Below, one piece after another: positions 19,423 to 27,405 of a stretch of DNA of 64,000 nt. The notes beneath the pieces are model-generated. The model was not told the DNA's origin. It ran no database searches and was given only the letters and a program-made list of their open reading frames with translations. Source of the DNA: Streptomyces hilarionis (lineage in GTDB: Bacteria; Actinomycetota; Actinomycetes; Streptomycetales; Streptomycetaceae). The stretch is taken from positions 1 through 64,000 of the forward strand of contig NZ_JAHHIT010000048.1 of NCBI RefSeq assembly GCF_024539675.1, in the 5' to 3' direction. A program made the translations under genes and the position numbers. Numbering within the stretch: the first letter of the stretch is position 1; the number at the start of each line of letters is the position of its first letter.

Positions 19423-20271
19423 TCAAGCGCACCCCGACCGTCGACGGGCCGGGAGCGATCCTCCCGGTCTGCCCGGCGAGTCCTCGGCGCCGGGCCCGGT
19501 ACGGCCGGCCGCCGCACGCACGTCACGTGGGCTCGCGCCCAGCTCACGGCGGCAGGCCTTGTTGAAGGCCTGGAGGTCGGCGATGCCCACCGCCGCGGCG
19601 ACGGCGGTGACGGAGAGGGTGGACGACGACAGGAGGTGCCGGGCGCGCTGGAGGCGCCGGCGCCGGATGTACGACACGACCGTGAGGCCGGTCTCGGCGC
19701 GGAACAGGCGTGTCAGATGGGTGTGGGAGATCCCGACGGCGCGCGCGACGTCCGGCACCGACAGCGGCCCGGCCAGGTGTTCCTCGACGTGCGCCTGCGC
19801 AGCCGCCACGTACGGGTGGCGGCGGCCGTCCCCCTCGCCGCTCGGCAGTTCGGCGATGCGCCACAGAGCGGCCCACACCTCGGCGGTGGCCCGCGCCGGG
19901 GAGGTCGGCATCGCCGTCACCGCGTGGCGCAGCAGGTCGGCCAGGCGCGTGCTCTCCTGCGCCGCGTCCTGCATCACCGGCACCACCCGCCCGGCTCCGC
20001 CCTCGCGCAGCCGCAGGTGGACGTAGAGATGCTCCGACCTGCCCCGGTAGTGGAAGTGCACCTCGGTGTCGGGCGGCACCAGGCTGACATGGCCGGGGCG
20101 GATGGGGTGGACCGACGGCCCGATGATCAGCGCGCCCTCGTAGTGGTAGAGGTGCAGCTGCCACAGGTCGGGCAGGCGGAAGACGTCGTGCGCCGTCGAC
20201 ACGCCGTGCACCCCGATTCCGGCGCCGACCACCGTGGGCGCCGCGTCGAGGAAGAGCGTCGTGGATCTCAC
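19423..20271 (-). CDS. AraC family transcriptional regulator (cupin sensor)
   Basis: The 282-residue protein has an N-terminal cupin-like sensing domain (about residues 30-110, with VHPIRPGHVSLVPPDTEVHF) and a C-terminal AraC double helix-turn-helix (about 160-255). The HTH region contains LSVPDVARAVGISHTHLTRLF and VTAVAAAVGIADLQAFNKACR. The last 30 residues are a Pro/Arg-rich tail. The start is GTG at 20271. It is divergent from the dioxygenase gene with 73 bases between starts, so it most likely controls that operon. Confidence 0.92.
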   Translation of the reverse strand: MRSTTLFLDAAPTVVGAGIGVHGVSTAHDVFRLPDLWQLHLYHYEGALIIGPSVHPIRPGHVSLVPPDTEVHFHYRGRSEHLYVHLRLREGGAGRVVPVMQDAAQESTRLADLLRHAVTAMPTSPARATAEVWAALWRIAELPSGEGDGRRHPYVAAAQAHVEEHLAGPLSVPDVARAVGISHTHLTRLFRAETGLTVVSYIRRRRLQRARHLLSSSTLSVTAVAAAVGIADLQAFNKACRRELGASPRDVRAAAGRTGPGAEDSPGRPGGSLPARRRSGCA

Positions 20272-20344
20272 CGGGGTGGAAATTTACCAGCAGTGGACGA
20301 ATCCAGCCCACGACCCGGACCTGCCGGGCGCATACGTTCGTCGC

Positions 20345-21163
20345 ATGCCAACCAGCAAGCACCTCCTGACATCGGTTCAGGTGGCGCGCTTCGTCGCGCA
20401 GGGATTCCTGCGCCTGGACGGGGTGGTGCCACGGAACATCAACGAACGGGCCGTCGCGGCCCTGGACGCGGGCCTGCCGCAGGTGCCCTACGGCACTCCA
20501 CTGGGCGAGGCCTTCGCCCCGGACACCTTCGTCCACGACCTGCTCGCCCTGCCGGACGTCGCCGGCGCGGTGGAGAGCCTGGTCGGGCCCGGGCCCACCG
20601 TCGACCACCACGCCGTGCACATCCGCGAGCCCCACGAGGGGCACGCGCAGGACCTCCACGGCGACGCGATCATCGACGTGCGGCCGGACGCGTTCGACAT
20701 CCAGCTCATGTACTACCCGCACGAGGTGACCGCCGGGATGGGCGGCACGCTCAGCGTGCCCGGAAGCCATCTGCGCAGGATCAACGAGACGGACGTCGGA
20801 CGCGTCCAGAACCTCCGGGGGCAGACCCGCCTGACCTGCCCGGCGGGCACCGTCGTGCTCGTCCACCACGGCATCTGGCACAGCGGCCGCCGCAACGACA
20901 CCGACCGCCGCCGCCACATGTACAAGCTCCGCCTCAACCCCACCGTGCCGCAGGTACGCCTGTGGGACACCGCCGACCTTCACGACCCGGCCGTGTCCGA
21001 GGAGCTCGGCGCGGGCTTCGCCTGGTACGAGCAGGCCACCGCCCGGCTGGAGATCTACAACCGCGTCCTGCTGTGGCGGGCCCTGACCGGCGACGACCTG
21101 TTCGACGTCGAGCACTGGGTCACCCGTGTCACCAACAGGCCGGCGCAGAGGAGCCGGGCATGA
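20345..21163 (+). CDS. Phytanoyl-CoA dioxygenase family Fe(II)/2-oxoglutarate oxygenase
   Basis: The 272-residue product has the PhyH-type facial triad: HGD in AQDLHGDAIIDV (about residue 100) and the distal His in VVLVHHGIWHSGRRND (about 180), with the 2-oxoglutarate-binding Arg just after. The GGTLSVPGSHLRR segment is also family-typical. It should hydroxylate an unknown small molecule in the cytosol. It overlaps the next gene by four bases (ATGA), forming a two-gene operon opposite an AraC regulator. Confidence 0.88.
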   Translation: MPTSKHLLTSVQVARFVAQGFLRLDGVVPRNINERAVAALDAGLPQVPYGTPLGEAFAPDTFVHDLLALPDVAGAVESLVGPGPTVDHHAVHIREPHEGHAQDLHGDAIIDVRPDAFDIQLMYYPHEVTAGMGGTLSVPGSHLRRINETDVGRVQNLRGQTRLTCPAGTVVLVHHGIWHSGRRNDTDRRRHMYKLRLNPTVPQVRLWDTADLHDPAVSEELGAGFAWYEQATARLEIYNRVLLWRALTGDDLFDVEHWVTRVTNRPAQRSRA

Positions 21164-21441
21164 GGCAGCGCGTCCTGGTCCTGTATCTCGCCTCGTCGGC
21201 GCTCGACTCCCCCGTCGTCGGCTGGTCCGGCTACGACGGGACCGGCCGGACCCGCCCGACGACCGGTGACGGCGACGAGCCGCCCTACGCCACCGGCCTC
21301 GACGCGCTGTGCGACGGATGGCGCCTGTTCCAGGCCTCCCAACTGCTGCCTCCCCAGGCCGGACACGAGTACGACGTCTCCTTCCTCAAGCACGAGTTCT
21401 TCTTCGAGAAACTGCAGGAGAGCCCCCCTGCCGACGTCTGA
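21160..21441 (+). CDS. Small protein of unknown function coupled to the dioxygenase
   Basis: This 93-residue protein starts inside the stop of the dioxygenase gene. It contains DALCDGWRLFQASQLLPPQ and ends with a stretch of aromatic residues (YDVSFLKHEFFFEKL). It has no signal peptide or clear membrane helix. The coupling suggests that it works with the oxygenase, perhaps as a partner subunit. I do not recognise the family with confidence. Confidence 0.75.
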   Translation: MRQRVLVLYLASSALDSPVVGWSGYDGTGRTRPTTGDGDEPPYATGLDALCDGWRLFQASQLLPPQAGHEYDVSFLKHEFFFEKLQESPPADV

Positions 21442-21456
21442 GCGGACGGCGTCGCA

Positions 21457-21488
21457 CGGGTCCGGGGGGGGCGCCCCCTCCGGACCCG
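21457..21488. terminator. Bidirectional terminator
   Basis: A 9-bp stem (21457-21465 with 21480-21488), extended inward by G-C pairs, lies between the convergent small-protein gene and the GH6 cellulase gene. Confidence 0.75.
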
Positions 21489-21507
21489 CACGGCCGTCCG
21501 GCCGGGC

Positions 21508-22794
21508 TCAGCGGTTGAACGTCAGGCGGGGCGCCGCGTTGCGGGCCAGCGTGTGGACCTGGTCGGGCCACCAGGCGCCGGCGGGCGGGTCGACGATGCC
21601 GTACTCGGGGTCGATCGTGCCGCCGGTGTTGCGGGTGCAGCTGCCGTCGGACTCGCCCGGCACCTTGATCCACAGATAGGCGTCGACGAGGGGAACGCCC
21701 GTGGCGGCGGTGGGGCGCGGGCCGACACCGCGGCCGGGCGCGTTGCACCAGACCTCCGGGTCCCCGCTGTACTTGCCCGGTTCCGGCGTCCAGGCGCCCC
21801 GGCCGTTGCGGCTGGTGTCGATCACGAAGTGCCGCAGACCGGAGGCGGGCGGCGCGCCCACGTTCCGGTCGAACCAGGCGTCGGTCCACCGCCAGGTGGC
21901 CGGGTCGGCGGAGTCGACGGCGTTGCCGGGGACGCCGTCGTTGGGCGCGGCCGACGAGTAGTACTGACCGGCGCACCAGTCGGTGTGGCCGCGCGCCTGC
22001 TCCGGCCCCTGCGTGGCGAACCACATGCACTTCGCGATCCAGGCGCCGTACCTGGCGTTGTGGTCGGTGGGGAGGGTGTTGGACACGTTCAGCGAGAAGC
22101 CGTCGGCGGAGCCGACCCCGGCGTCCAGGAGCCTCTGGGCCATGTCGCCGACGGGCCGCCACAGGACGTTCCCCGCGTCCAGGTAGACCGCGGTGTGCGG
22201 CCGGGCCTTGAGGGTCGTGACGGCGTAGGCGAGGTCGGCGACGCGGGCGGCGGTGAGGGCGCCCGTCGGATCGTCGCCGGGCGCGCAGTCCCGGGGGAGG
22301 AGGGCCAGGCCGTCGGGTTCGACGACGACCACCGCCTTGCCGGCGCCGATCCCGGCGGCGAAGGCGTCGATCCACTGCCGGTAGGCGGCGGAGGACGCCG
22401 CTCCGCCGCTCGAGTACTGCGTGCAGTCACGGCCCGGCACGTTGTAGGCCACCAGGACGGGCGTCCGGTGCACGGCCCCGGCCCGGCGGACGAGCGTGCG
22501 CACCTTGCCGCGCACCTCGTCGGGGGTGCCCTCGGTGAACCACTCGGCCTGGGGCCAGCTCGCGAGCCTGGCCATGTTCGCGGCGTTCGCGAGGTCGCCG
22601 TGCCCGAGGTCGGCGAGGGCCTGCTTCGCCGCCTTGCCCTGCGGGTCGACGTAGAACTTCGTGGCCGCGCCGATCACGTCCCGCGTCGGCGGGGCCTCCG
22701 CCCGCGCCTGGGCGGGTGTCGTGGTGAGCGCGACGCACGCGGCGAGGGCCGCGAGAACGGCGGTCGCACCACGCCGTGGTCGGGGTGCTTTCAT
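21508..22794 (-). CDS. Secreted GH6 family cellulase
   Basis: The 428-residue protein has an Ala-rich signal peptide ending about residue 32 and then a single glycoside hydrolase family 6 catalytic domain. GH6 signatures are visible: VAYNVPGRDCTQYSSGGAA, VVVVEPDGLALLP (catalytic Asp), VYLDAGNVLW, FVIDTSRNGRG and LWIKVPGESDGSC. It cleaves beta-1,4-glucan with inversion. The length and extra loops (HTDWCAGQYYS region) resemble cellobiohydrolase-like GH6 enzymes. There is no carbohydrate-binding module. A GGAGC site precedes the ATG. A second, shorter GH6 gene lies upstream on the same strand. Confidence 0.93.
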   Translation of the reverse strand: MKAPRPRRGATAVLAALAACVALTTTPAQARAEAPPTRDVIGAATKFYVDPQGKAAKQALADLGHGDLANAANMARLASWPQAEWFTEGTPDEVRGKVRTLVRRAGAVHRTPVLVAYNVPGRDCTQYSSGGAASSAAYRQWIDAFAAGIGAGKAVVVVEPDGLALLPRDCAPGDDPTGALTAARVADLAYAVTTLKARPHTAVYLDAGNVLWRPVGDMAQRLLDAGVGSADGFSLNVSNTLPTDHNARYGAWIAKCMWFATQGPEQARGHTDWCAGQYYSSAAPNDGVPGNAVDSADPATWRWTDAWFDRNVGAPPASGLRHFVIDTSRNGRGAWTPEPGKYSGDPEVWCNAPGRGVGPRPTAATGVPLVDAYLWIKVPGESDGSCTRNTGGTIDPEYGIVDPPAGAWWPDQVHTLARNAAPRLTFNR

Positions 22795-22823
22795 GGCTGC
22801 TCCTGATCGATGGACGGAGGGTC

Positions 22824-22860
22824 GACGGACAGACGGACAGACGGACAGACGGACGGACGA
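22824..22860. repeat. Short tandem repeat, 8-bp unit GACGGACA
   Basis: Three perfect and one imperfect copies of an 8-base unit lie in the leader between the two cellulase genes. The array is immediately upstream of the second cellulase start and could vary by slippage. Confidence 0.8.
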
Positions 22861-22966
22861 CCGGTGCGGGGACGCACGGACGACCGGTGGACGGGGACAG
22901 CCCGGCTTCCGCGACCCGCTCGCCGGACGGAAGCGGGCCGCGGAAGCCGTGGGCGGGTGACGTGGA

Positions 22967-23932
22967 TCAGTAGCCGTAGATCATCTTGTAGGCGACCTCG
23001 GGGAGGAACTGGCCCGCCGAGGAGCCGGACCCGACCCCGCAGTTGCCGTCGGACTCGCCCGGCGTCTTGATCCACAGGAGCATCTCCGCGCCGCCGCCCT
23101 TCTGGGTGGGCGCGCCGATACGGCGGCCCGCGGGGTTGCACCACTGGCCGTTGGACCCGTTGCCGTTGCGGCTGCTGTCCACCACGAACGGCTTGGTGTA
23201 GCCGTAGCGAGCGCTGAGTTCCCTGTTGACGGCGTTGCCGTACGCGGTGTTCTCGGCCGTGGTGAAGTAGTTGGAGATGTTGAGCGAGAAGCCGTGGGCC
23301 TGTCGCAGACCGGCGTCGTTGAGACGCTGGGCCATGGTCGCCGCACCGGCCCAGCCGGGGTTGCCGGCGTCGAGATACACCCAGGTGTTGGGGGCCTGGC
23401 GGCTGAACTGGCCGAGGGCGCCGCTCAGCATGCCCTGCCGCTCGGCGATCTGAGCCTGTGTCATGCAGCCGTAGTCCCCGAGGGAGTCCGGCTCGAGGAG
23501 CACGAGGGCCGGCCGGCCTGCGATGCCGCCGGCGAACTGCGCGATCCAGTTCGCGTAGGCGGAGGCCGAGGCCGCTCCGCCCGCGGAGTGCCCGCCGCAG
23601 TAGTCGCGGTTGTAGATGTTGTAGGCGACCAGCAGGGGCAGCTTGTCCCGGCTGTCCGCGGCGCCCGCGTACGCGCCCGTCGCGGTGCCGATGGCGCCGC
23701 TCCAGGAGCCGAACCAGCGGGCCGCCGGGGTGTTGGCCAGCGAGGCGTTGATCGCGGCGGCCCGGCCGTCGCCCGGGTTGGCGGCGACCCAGCGTTTCGC
23801 GCTGGAGTCGGGGTCCACGTAGAACCCGCTGGTCATGGTGGTCGGATCGGCGGCATGGGCCGACGGTGCGGCGGCGAGCGCCAGCGGAAGAGCGAAGAAC
23901 GCTGTCACGAGGGCGCGGAGTCTGCGGCGCAT
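22967..23932 (-). CDS. Secreted GH6 family endoglucanase
   Basis: The 321-residue protein has a typical signal peptide (MRRRLRALVTAFFALPLALA, cleavage near AHA-AD) and a compact GH6 catalytic domain, the usual length of GH6 endoglucanases. Signature segments are VAYNIYNRDYCGGHSAGGA, LVLLEPDSLGDYG with the catalytic Asp, WVYLDAGNPGW, VVDSSRNGNG and WIKTPGESDGNCG. No binding module is attached. Two tandem CebR-type operators 80-108 bases upstream of the ATG indicate control by a cello-oligosaccharide-responsive LacI repressor. The divergent LacI gene is the obvious candidate. Confidence 0.95.
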   Translation of the reverse strand: MRRRLRALVTAFFALPLALAAAPSAHAADPTTMTSGFYVDPDSSAKRWVAANPGDGRAAAINASLANTPAARWFGSWSGAIGTATGAYAGAADSRDKLPLLVAYNIYNRDYCGGHSAGGAASASAYANWIAQFAGGIAGRPALVLLEPDSLGDYGCMTQAQIAERQGMLSGALGQFSRQAPNTWVYLDAGNPGWAGAATMAQRLNDAGLRQAHGFSLNISNYFTTAENTAYGNAVNRELSARYGYTKPFVVDSSRNGNGSNGQWCNPAGRRIGAPTQKGGGAEMLLWIKTPGESDGNCGVGSGSSAGQFLPEVAYKMIYGY

Positions 23933-24011
23933 GACTGAACCTCGGTTTCCTGGCGGGGATGCGTCGCACGCGCTCGTCCCGCGCATGCGACGCGCTGAGG
24001 ATGCACCACCC

Positions 24012-24040
24012 TGGGAGCGCTCCCACTGGAAGCGCTCCCA
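24012..24040. promoter_or_regulatory. Tandem CebR-type operators of the endoglucanase gene
   Basis: TGGGAGCGCTCCCA (24012-24025) is the exact 14-bp CebR operator known from Streptomyces cellulase genes. A second copy with one substitution, TGGAAGCGCTCCCA, follows one base later (24027-24040). Binding here would repress the minus-strand endoglucanase until cellobiose is present. Confidence 0.9.
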
Positions 24041-24195
24041 AAGGCGGAGAGGGGTCTGGGTCGTGGTCGGTATCGTGTGGCGGGGCGTCAGAACTGTCAA
24101 GCGTCCTTGCGAAAACCGCTGTTCGCGCCGCCCTGGGGCGTCCGGCGGCGCGTCACGGGCCTTCACAGGGTGAGCGGGAGGCCCTACAGTTCCGA

Positions 24196-24215
24196 AACTG
24201 GAAGCGCTTCCAGTT
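24196..24215. promoter_or_regulatory. LacI-family operator in front of the regulator gene
   Basis: AACTGGAAGCGCTTCCAGTT is a perfect 20-bp palindrome with the CG centre typical of LacI-family operators. It lies 41 bases before the LacI start codon and probably mediates autoregulation. Its half-site (GGAAGC) differs from the perfect CebR box but matches the second, imperfect one at the cellulase. Confidence 0.85.
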
Positions 24216-24255
24216 CTACGGGGGCGCGGTGTCGTGACGGAAAGGCCCGTGGTCC

Positions 24256-25269
24256 ATGGCAGCAGCCGCGTCCCGTCGGCAGCCGACGCTCGACGAGGTG
24301 GCCGCCCTCGCGGGCGTGTCCCGCTCGGTGGCCTCCCGCGTCCTCAACGACGCTCCGCACGTCAGCCGCGTCAAGCGCGAGGCGGTCGAGCGGGCCGTCC
24401 GGCAGCTCGGTTACGTCCCCAACCCGCGTGCCCGTGCGCTGGCCACCCGCCAGACGGGGGCGGCGGCCCTGGTCGTCTCGGGCGAGGACCCGTCGATCTT
24501 CGCGGACCCGTTCTTCGCCCAGGTGATCGTGGGGGCCTCGGCGGCGCTGGAGGAGGCCGACCTGCACCTCATGCTCTGCCTGGCCGCCTCGGACCGGGGG
24601 CGCAAGCGGGTGGAGGAACTGTTCCGGTCCAGAGGCGCCGACGGCGTCATGCTGATGGCGCTGCGCGAGGACGATCCGCTGGCCCGGACGGCACGGGAGG
24701 CGGAGATCCCCGTCGTCTTCGGCGGACGCCCGGTCGGTCCGGCTCCGCGGTGGTTCGTGGACGTCGACAACGTCGGCGGAGCGCGCGAGGCCACCGAGTA
24801 CCTGCTCTCGCGCGGCCGCACACGGGTCGCCGCGATCTGCGGACGTATGGACACCGAGGCCGGGCGCGCCCGGTACCGGGGGTACCGCGACGCCGTGCTG
24901 GCGGCCGGCCTCGAACCGTTCCCGCCGCTGGAGGGGGACTTCACCGAGCCCAGCGGAGCCGCCGTCATGGCCTCCCTGCTCGCGGAACACCCCGGTGTGG
25001 ACGGGGTGTTCGCCGCCAACGACAACATGGCCGCCGGGGCGTTGCGCACCCTGCGCGAGGCCGGTCTGCCGGTCCCCGCCGGCGTCGCCGTGGTCGGCTT
25101 CGACGACCTGGAGGTCGCCCGGATCGCCGATCCGCCCCTCACCACCGTCCACCAGCCCATCACGGCCCTCGGGCGGGAGATGGCGCGCATGCTGGTCGCG
25201 CTCCTCGACGGCCAGGACCCCACCCCGCTGATCCTGCCCACCAGCCTGGTCACCCGTTCCAGCGCCTGA
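24256..25269 (+). CDS. LacI family repressor, CebR/CelR-like
   Basis: The 337-residue protein has the LacI DNA-binding domain at about residues 10-60 (TLDEVAALAGVSRSVASRVLND) with the hinge helix NPRARALATR. A periplasmic-binding-type sensor domain follows, with the typical GFDDLEVARIADPPLTTVHQP segment. It is divergent from the endoglucanase gene, and palindromic operators sit in front of both. It most likely represses the cellulases in response to cello-oligosaccharides. No cebEFG transporter is in the window, so it may be a paralogue specific to these enzymes and not the global CebR. Confidence 0.92.
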   Translation: MAAAASRRQPTLDEVAALAGVSRSVASRVLNDAPHVSRVKREAVERAVRQLGYVPNPRARALATRQTGAAALVVSGEDPSIFADPFFAQVIVGASAALEEADLHLMLCLAASDRGRKRVEELFRSRGADGVMLMALREDDPLARTAREAEIPVVFGGRPVGPAPRWFVDVDNVGGAREATEYLLSRGRTRVAAICGRMDTEAGRARYRGYRDAVLAAGLEPFPPLEGDFTEPSGAAVMASLLAEHPGVDGVFAANDNMAAGALRTLREAGLPVPAGVAVVGFDDLEVARIADPPLTTVHQPITALGREMARMLVALLDGQDPTPLILPTSLVTRSSA

Positions 25270-25508
25270 CGGTCCCGCCCGCGGGGCCGCCTCGGCGGAG
25301 GGGATCCCCCATCGGTGGACCGGCGGCCGTCGGCGGGCGGCCGGGATTCCCCGGACCCGCCGACCTCGGCACGTTCTTCACGCGCCACACCGCGATGATT
25401 CCGGGCGTGTTCCGCCGCGCCCGTCAGGCCGGGCAGGCCGACGGCGCCGTGCTGCCGCCCCCGGCCGTGACGTCGGTGGCCGGGGCGCGTCGGTGCCCTC
25501 CGGGGCGG

Positions 25509-26396
25509 TCACGCCGGTGCGGTCAGCAGGTCGGCCAGGACGTCGGGCCGTTCCAGGGCGAGGAAGTGGCCGGCCCCGGGCACCTGCGTGAATTCGGCGG
25601 CCGGCAGCAGCCTGCGGTTGGCCTCCCGGTCCGCGGTGCGGGACCAGTCCTTCTCGCCGTAGACGAGATGGACGGGGGCCTCGACCCGCGGGTAGCGGGA
25701 ACGGGCCGCGACGAGGCTGGGCAGGGCCCGGTAGACGGCTCGGGCGACGGTCGGGTAGCCGGGACGGCCGCCCACCCGGAGGAGTTCGTCCACGTAGTCC
25801 TCCCGCAGGGCGGTCCGGTCGCCGAGGCCTCCGCGCAGGATCCTGCGGAACACGGCCCGGGGCTCCACTCCGGCGACGACCGGGCCCACCCCCGGCGCGA
25901 GGGCGCCGGCGACCACCGTGCGGGCCAGGAGACCGGAGCGGGCGATCCCGCCGGGGAAGTCGTAGGCGTTGACCGCGACGACCCGCCGGACCCGCTCCGG
26001 CAGGTCGGCCGCGGTGGTCAGGGCCAGCACCGCTCCCATGGACTCCCCGACCAGCGTGACGTCGTGGAGGTCGAGTGCGGTCAGCAGACGTTCGACGCCC
26101 GCGCGCATCGCCGGCTCGTCGTACGAGGCGCCGGGCACGATCTCCGAGTACCCCATCCCGGGCAGGTCGAGGGCGTACACGGTGTAGTGGCCCGCGAGCA
26201 GCGGGATGAGGTGGCGGAAGTGCTCGGCCTGGGTGCGCACCGTGTGCAGCAGGACCAGGGGAGCGCCGGCGCCCGCTCGGAGGTAGCGCAGCGTTCCCTC
26301 GCGGCCGCCGTCGCCTCGGCGGCCGGGGCGCGGTGCGACGCCGTGGGCGGTGGTCCCCGGGATGTGCAGCGTGGGACGGGACGGGCGGACGGGCAT
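25509..26396 (-). CDS. Alpha/beta hydrolase
   Basis: The 295-residue protein has an alpha/beta hydrolase fold with the oxyanion segment PLVLLHTVRTQ, nucleophile elbow GESMGA (Ser at about 128), an acid in VYGEKDW and the C-terminal His in GAGHFLALERPD. The substrate is unknown. It has an Arg/Gly-rich N-terminus without a signal peptide. It lies 25 bases downstream of the SDR gene on the same strand and shares the TetR-operator promoter. AGGAG precedes the ATG. Confidence 0.88.
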   Translation of the reverse strand: MPVRPSRPTLHIPGTTAHGVAPRPGRRGDGGREGTLRYLRAGAGAPLVLLHTVRTQAEHFRHLIPLLAGHYTVYALDLPGMGYSEIVPGASYDEPAMRAGVERLLTALDLHDVTLVGESMGAVLALTTAADLPERVRRVVAVNAYDFPGGIARSGLLARTVVAGALAPGVGPVVAGVEPRAVFRRILRGGLGDRTALREDYVDELLRVGGRPGYPTVARAVYRALPSLVAARSRYPRVEAPVHLVYGEKDWSRTADREANRRLLPAAEFTQVPGAGHFLALERPDVLADLLTAPA

Positions 26397-26421
26397 CTCG
26401 TGGGCTCCTGGGTCCTGCGTG

Positions 26422-27123
26422 CTACGCGGCCAGCTGCGGGTACAGGGCGCCGAGGTCCGCGGCGAGACCGGCCTTGACCTGGCGCGAGATGTCGTCGGCG
26501 AGCACCTCGTAGGCCCCCGACTCGACGCCGTCGAGGGCCAGTGCGGCGACCTCGCGGGGGTCGGACTTGGGCGCGTCGACGCCGGACGCGAGGTCCGTGT
26601 CCACGTAGCCCACGTGCAGTCCGGTGACCGAGATGCCGCGCGGCAGCAGCTCCAGGCGCAGGGAGTTGGTCTGTGACCACAGGGCCGCCTTGGAGGCGCT
26701 GTAGGAGCCGCCGAGGGCGATCCAGGAGAGGACGGAGTGCACGTTGAGCAGGTGGCCGCCCCCGTTGCGCTCGATGACCGGCACGAACGCCCGGGCGAGG
26801 AGCAGCGGGCCGTAGAAGTTGGTCTCGAACTCCCGGCGCACGTCGTCGACGGGGGAGTCGAGGAAGGACGCGCCGACCGAGGCGCCCGCGTTGTTGATCA
26901 GAACGGTGACGTCCTCCGCCCGCGCGGCGGCCGCCGCCACCGAAGCGGGGTCGGTGACCTCCAGCGCCACCGGGACCGCGTCGGGGTGCGTGACACCGCG
27001 CGGATCGCGGGCCGTGGCGTACACCTTGCCGGCGCCTCGTGCGTAGAGCTCCTCCACGAACGCCTTGCCGATGCCCCGGCTGCCGCCGGTGACGAAGACG
27101 TTCGCACCCTTCAGAGCGGTCAT
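26422..27123 (-). CDS. SDR family oxidoreductase
   Basis: The 233-residue protein is a classical short-chain dehydrogenase with the cofactor motif TGGSRGIGKAF at residues 12-22, NNAG at about 85-88, and the catalytic Ser followed by YSASK at about 138-142. It reduces or oxidises a carbonyl/alcohol with NAD(P). It is the first gene of a two-gene unit with the alpha/beta hydrolase. The promoter region toward the divergent MFS pump contains repeated TetR-type palindromes, the nearest only 20 bases from the ATG. Confidence 0.93.
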   Translation of the reverse strand: MTALKGANVFVTGGSRGIGKAFVEELYARGAGKVYATARDPRGVTHPDAVPVALEVTDPASVAAAAARAEDVTVLINNAGASVGASFLDSPVDDVRREFETNFYGPLLLARAFVPVIERNGGGHLLNVHSVLSWIALGGSYSASKAALWSQTNSLRLELLPRGISVTGLHVGYVDTDLASGVDAPKSDPREVAALALDGVESGAYEVLADDISRQVKAGLAADLGALYPQLAA

Positions 27124-27142
27124 GACTGCCTCCTCGAAGAAC

Positions 27143-27306
27143 GGGAAACCGATCGGTTTCCCTCGTGGACCCTCACGGTAAACCGATCGGTTTCCCGACG
27201 CAAGCGGCCGCGTGGAGGAGTGGGTCGCCGTGGCCGCTCGGGCGAGGTTCGTCGGCTTGCGCCGCGGAAACCGATCTGTTTCTCTAGGTGGAAACAGATC
27301 GGTTTC
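27143..27306. promoter_or_regulatory. Array of TetR-type operators between SDR and MFS genes
   Basis: Four related palindromes are present: GGGAAACCGATCGGTTTCCC (27143-27162), AAACCGATCGGTTT (27180-27193), and two imperfect AAACCGATCTGTTT-type sites. The last two, as a pair, form a larger perfect inverted repeat (17-bp arms 27265-27281 and 27290-27306, 8-base spacer). The same core recurs in front of the nearby TetR gene, so this protein is the probable ligand-controlled repressor of the SDR-hydrolase operon and the MFS pump. Confidence 0.9.
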
Positions 27307-27405
27307 CGTTCGGGGCCGACTCATGCCCATGACCTGCGGCCTGCGACGTGAGCCTGTGACTCGCGGCTCCCGGCCCGTGGCTCATGGCGGCGATCAAGGG
27401 GAACT

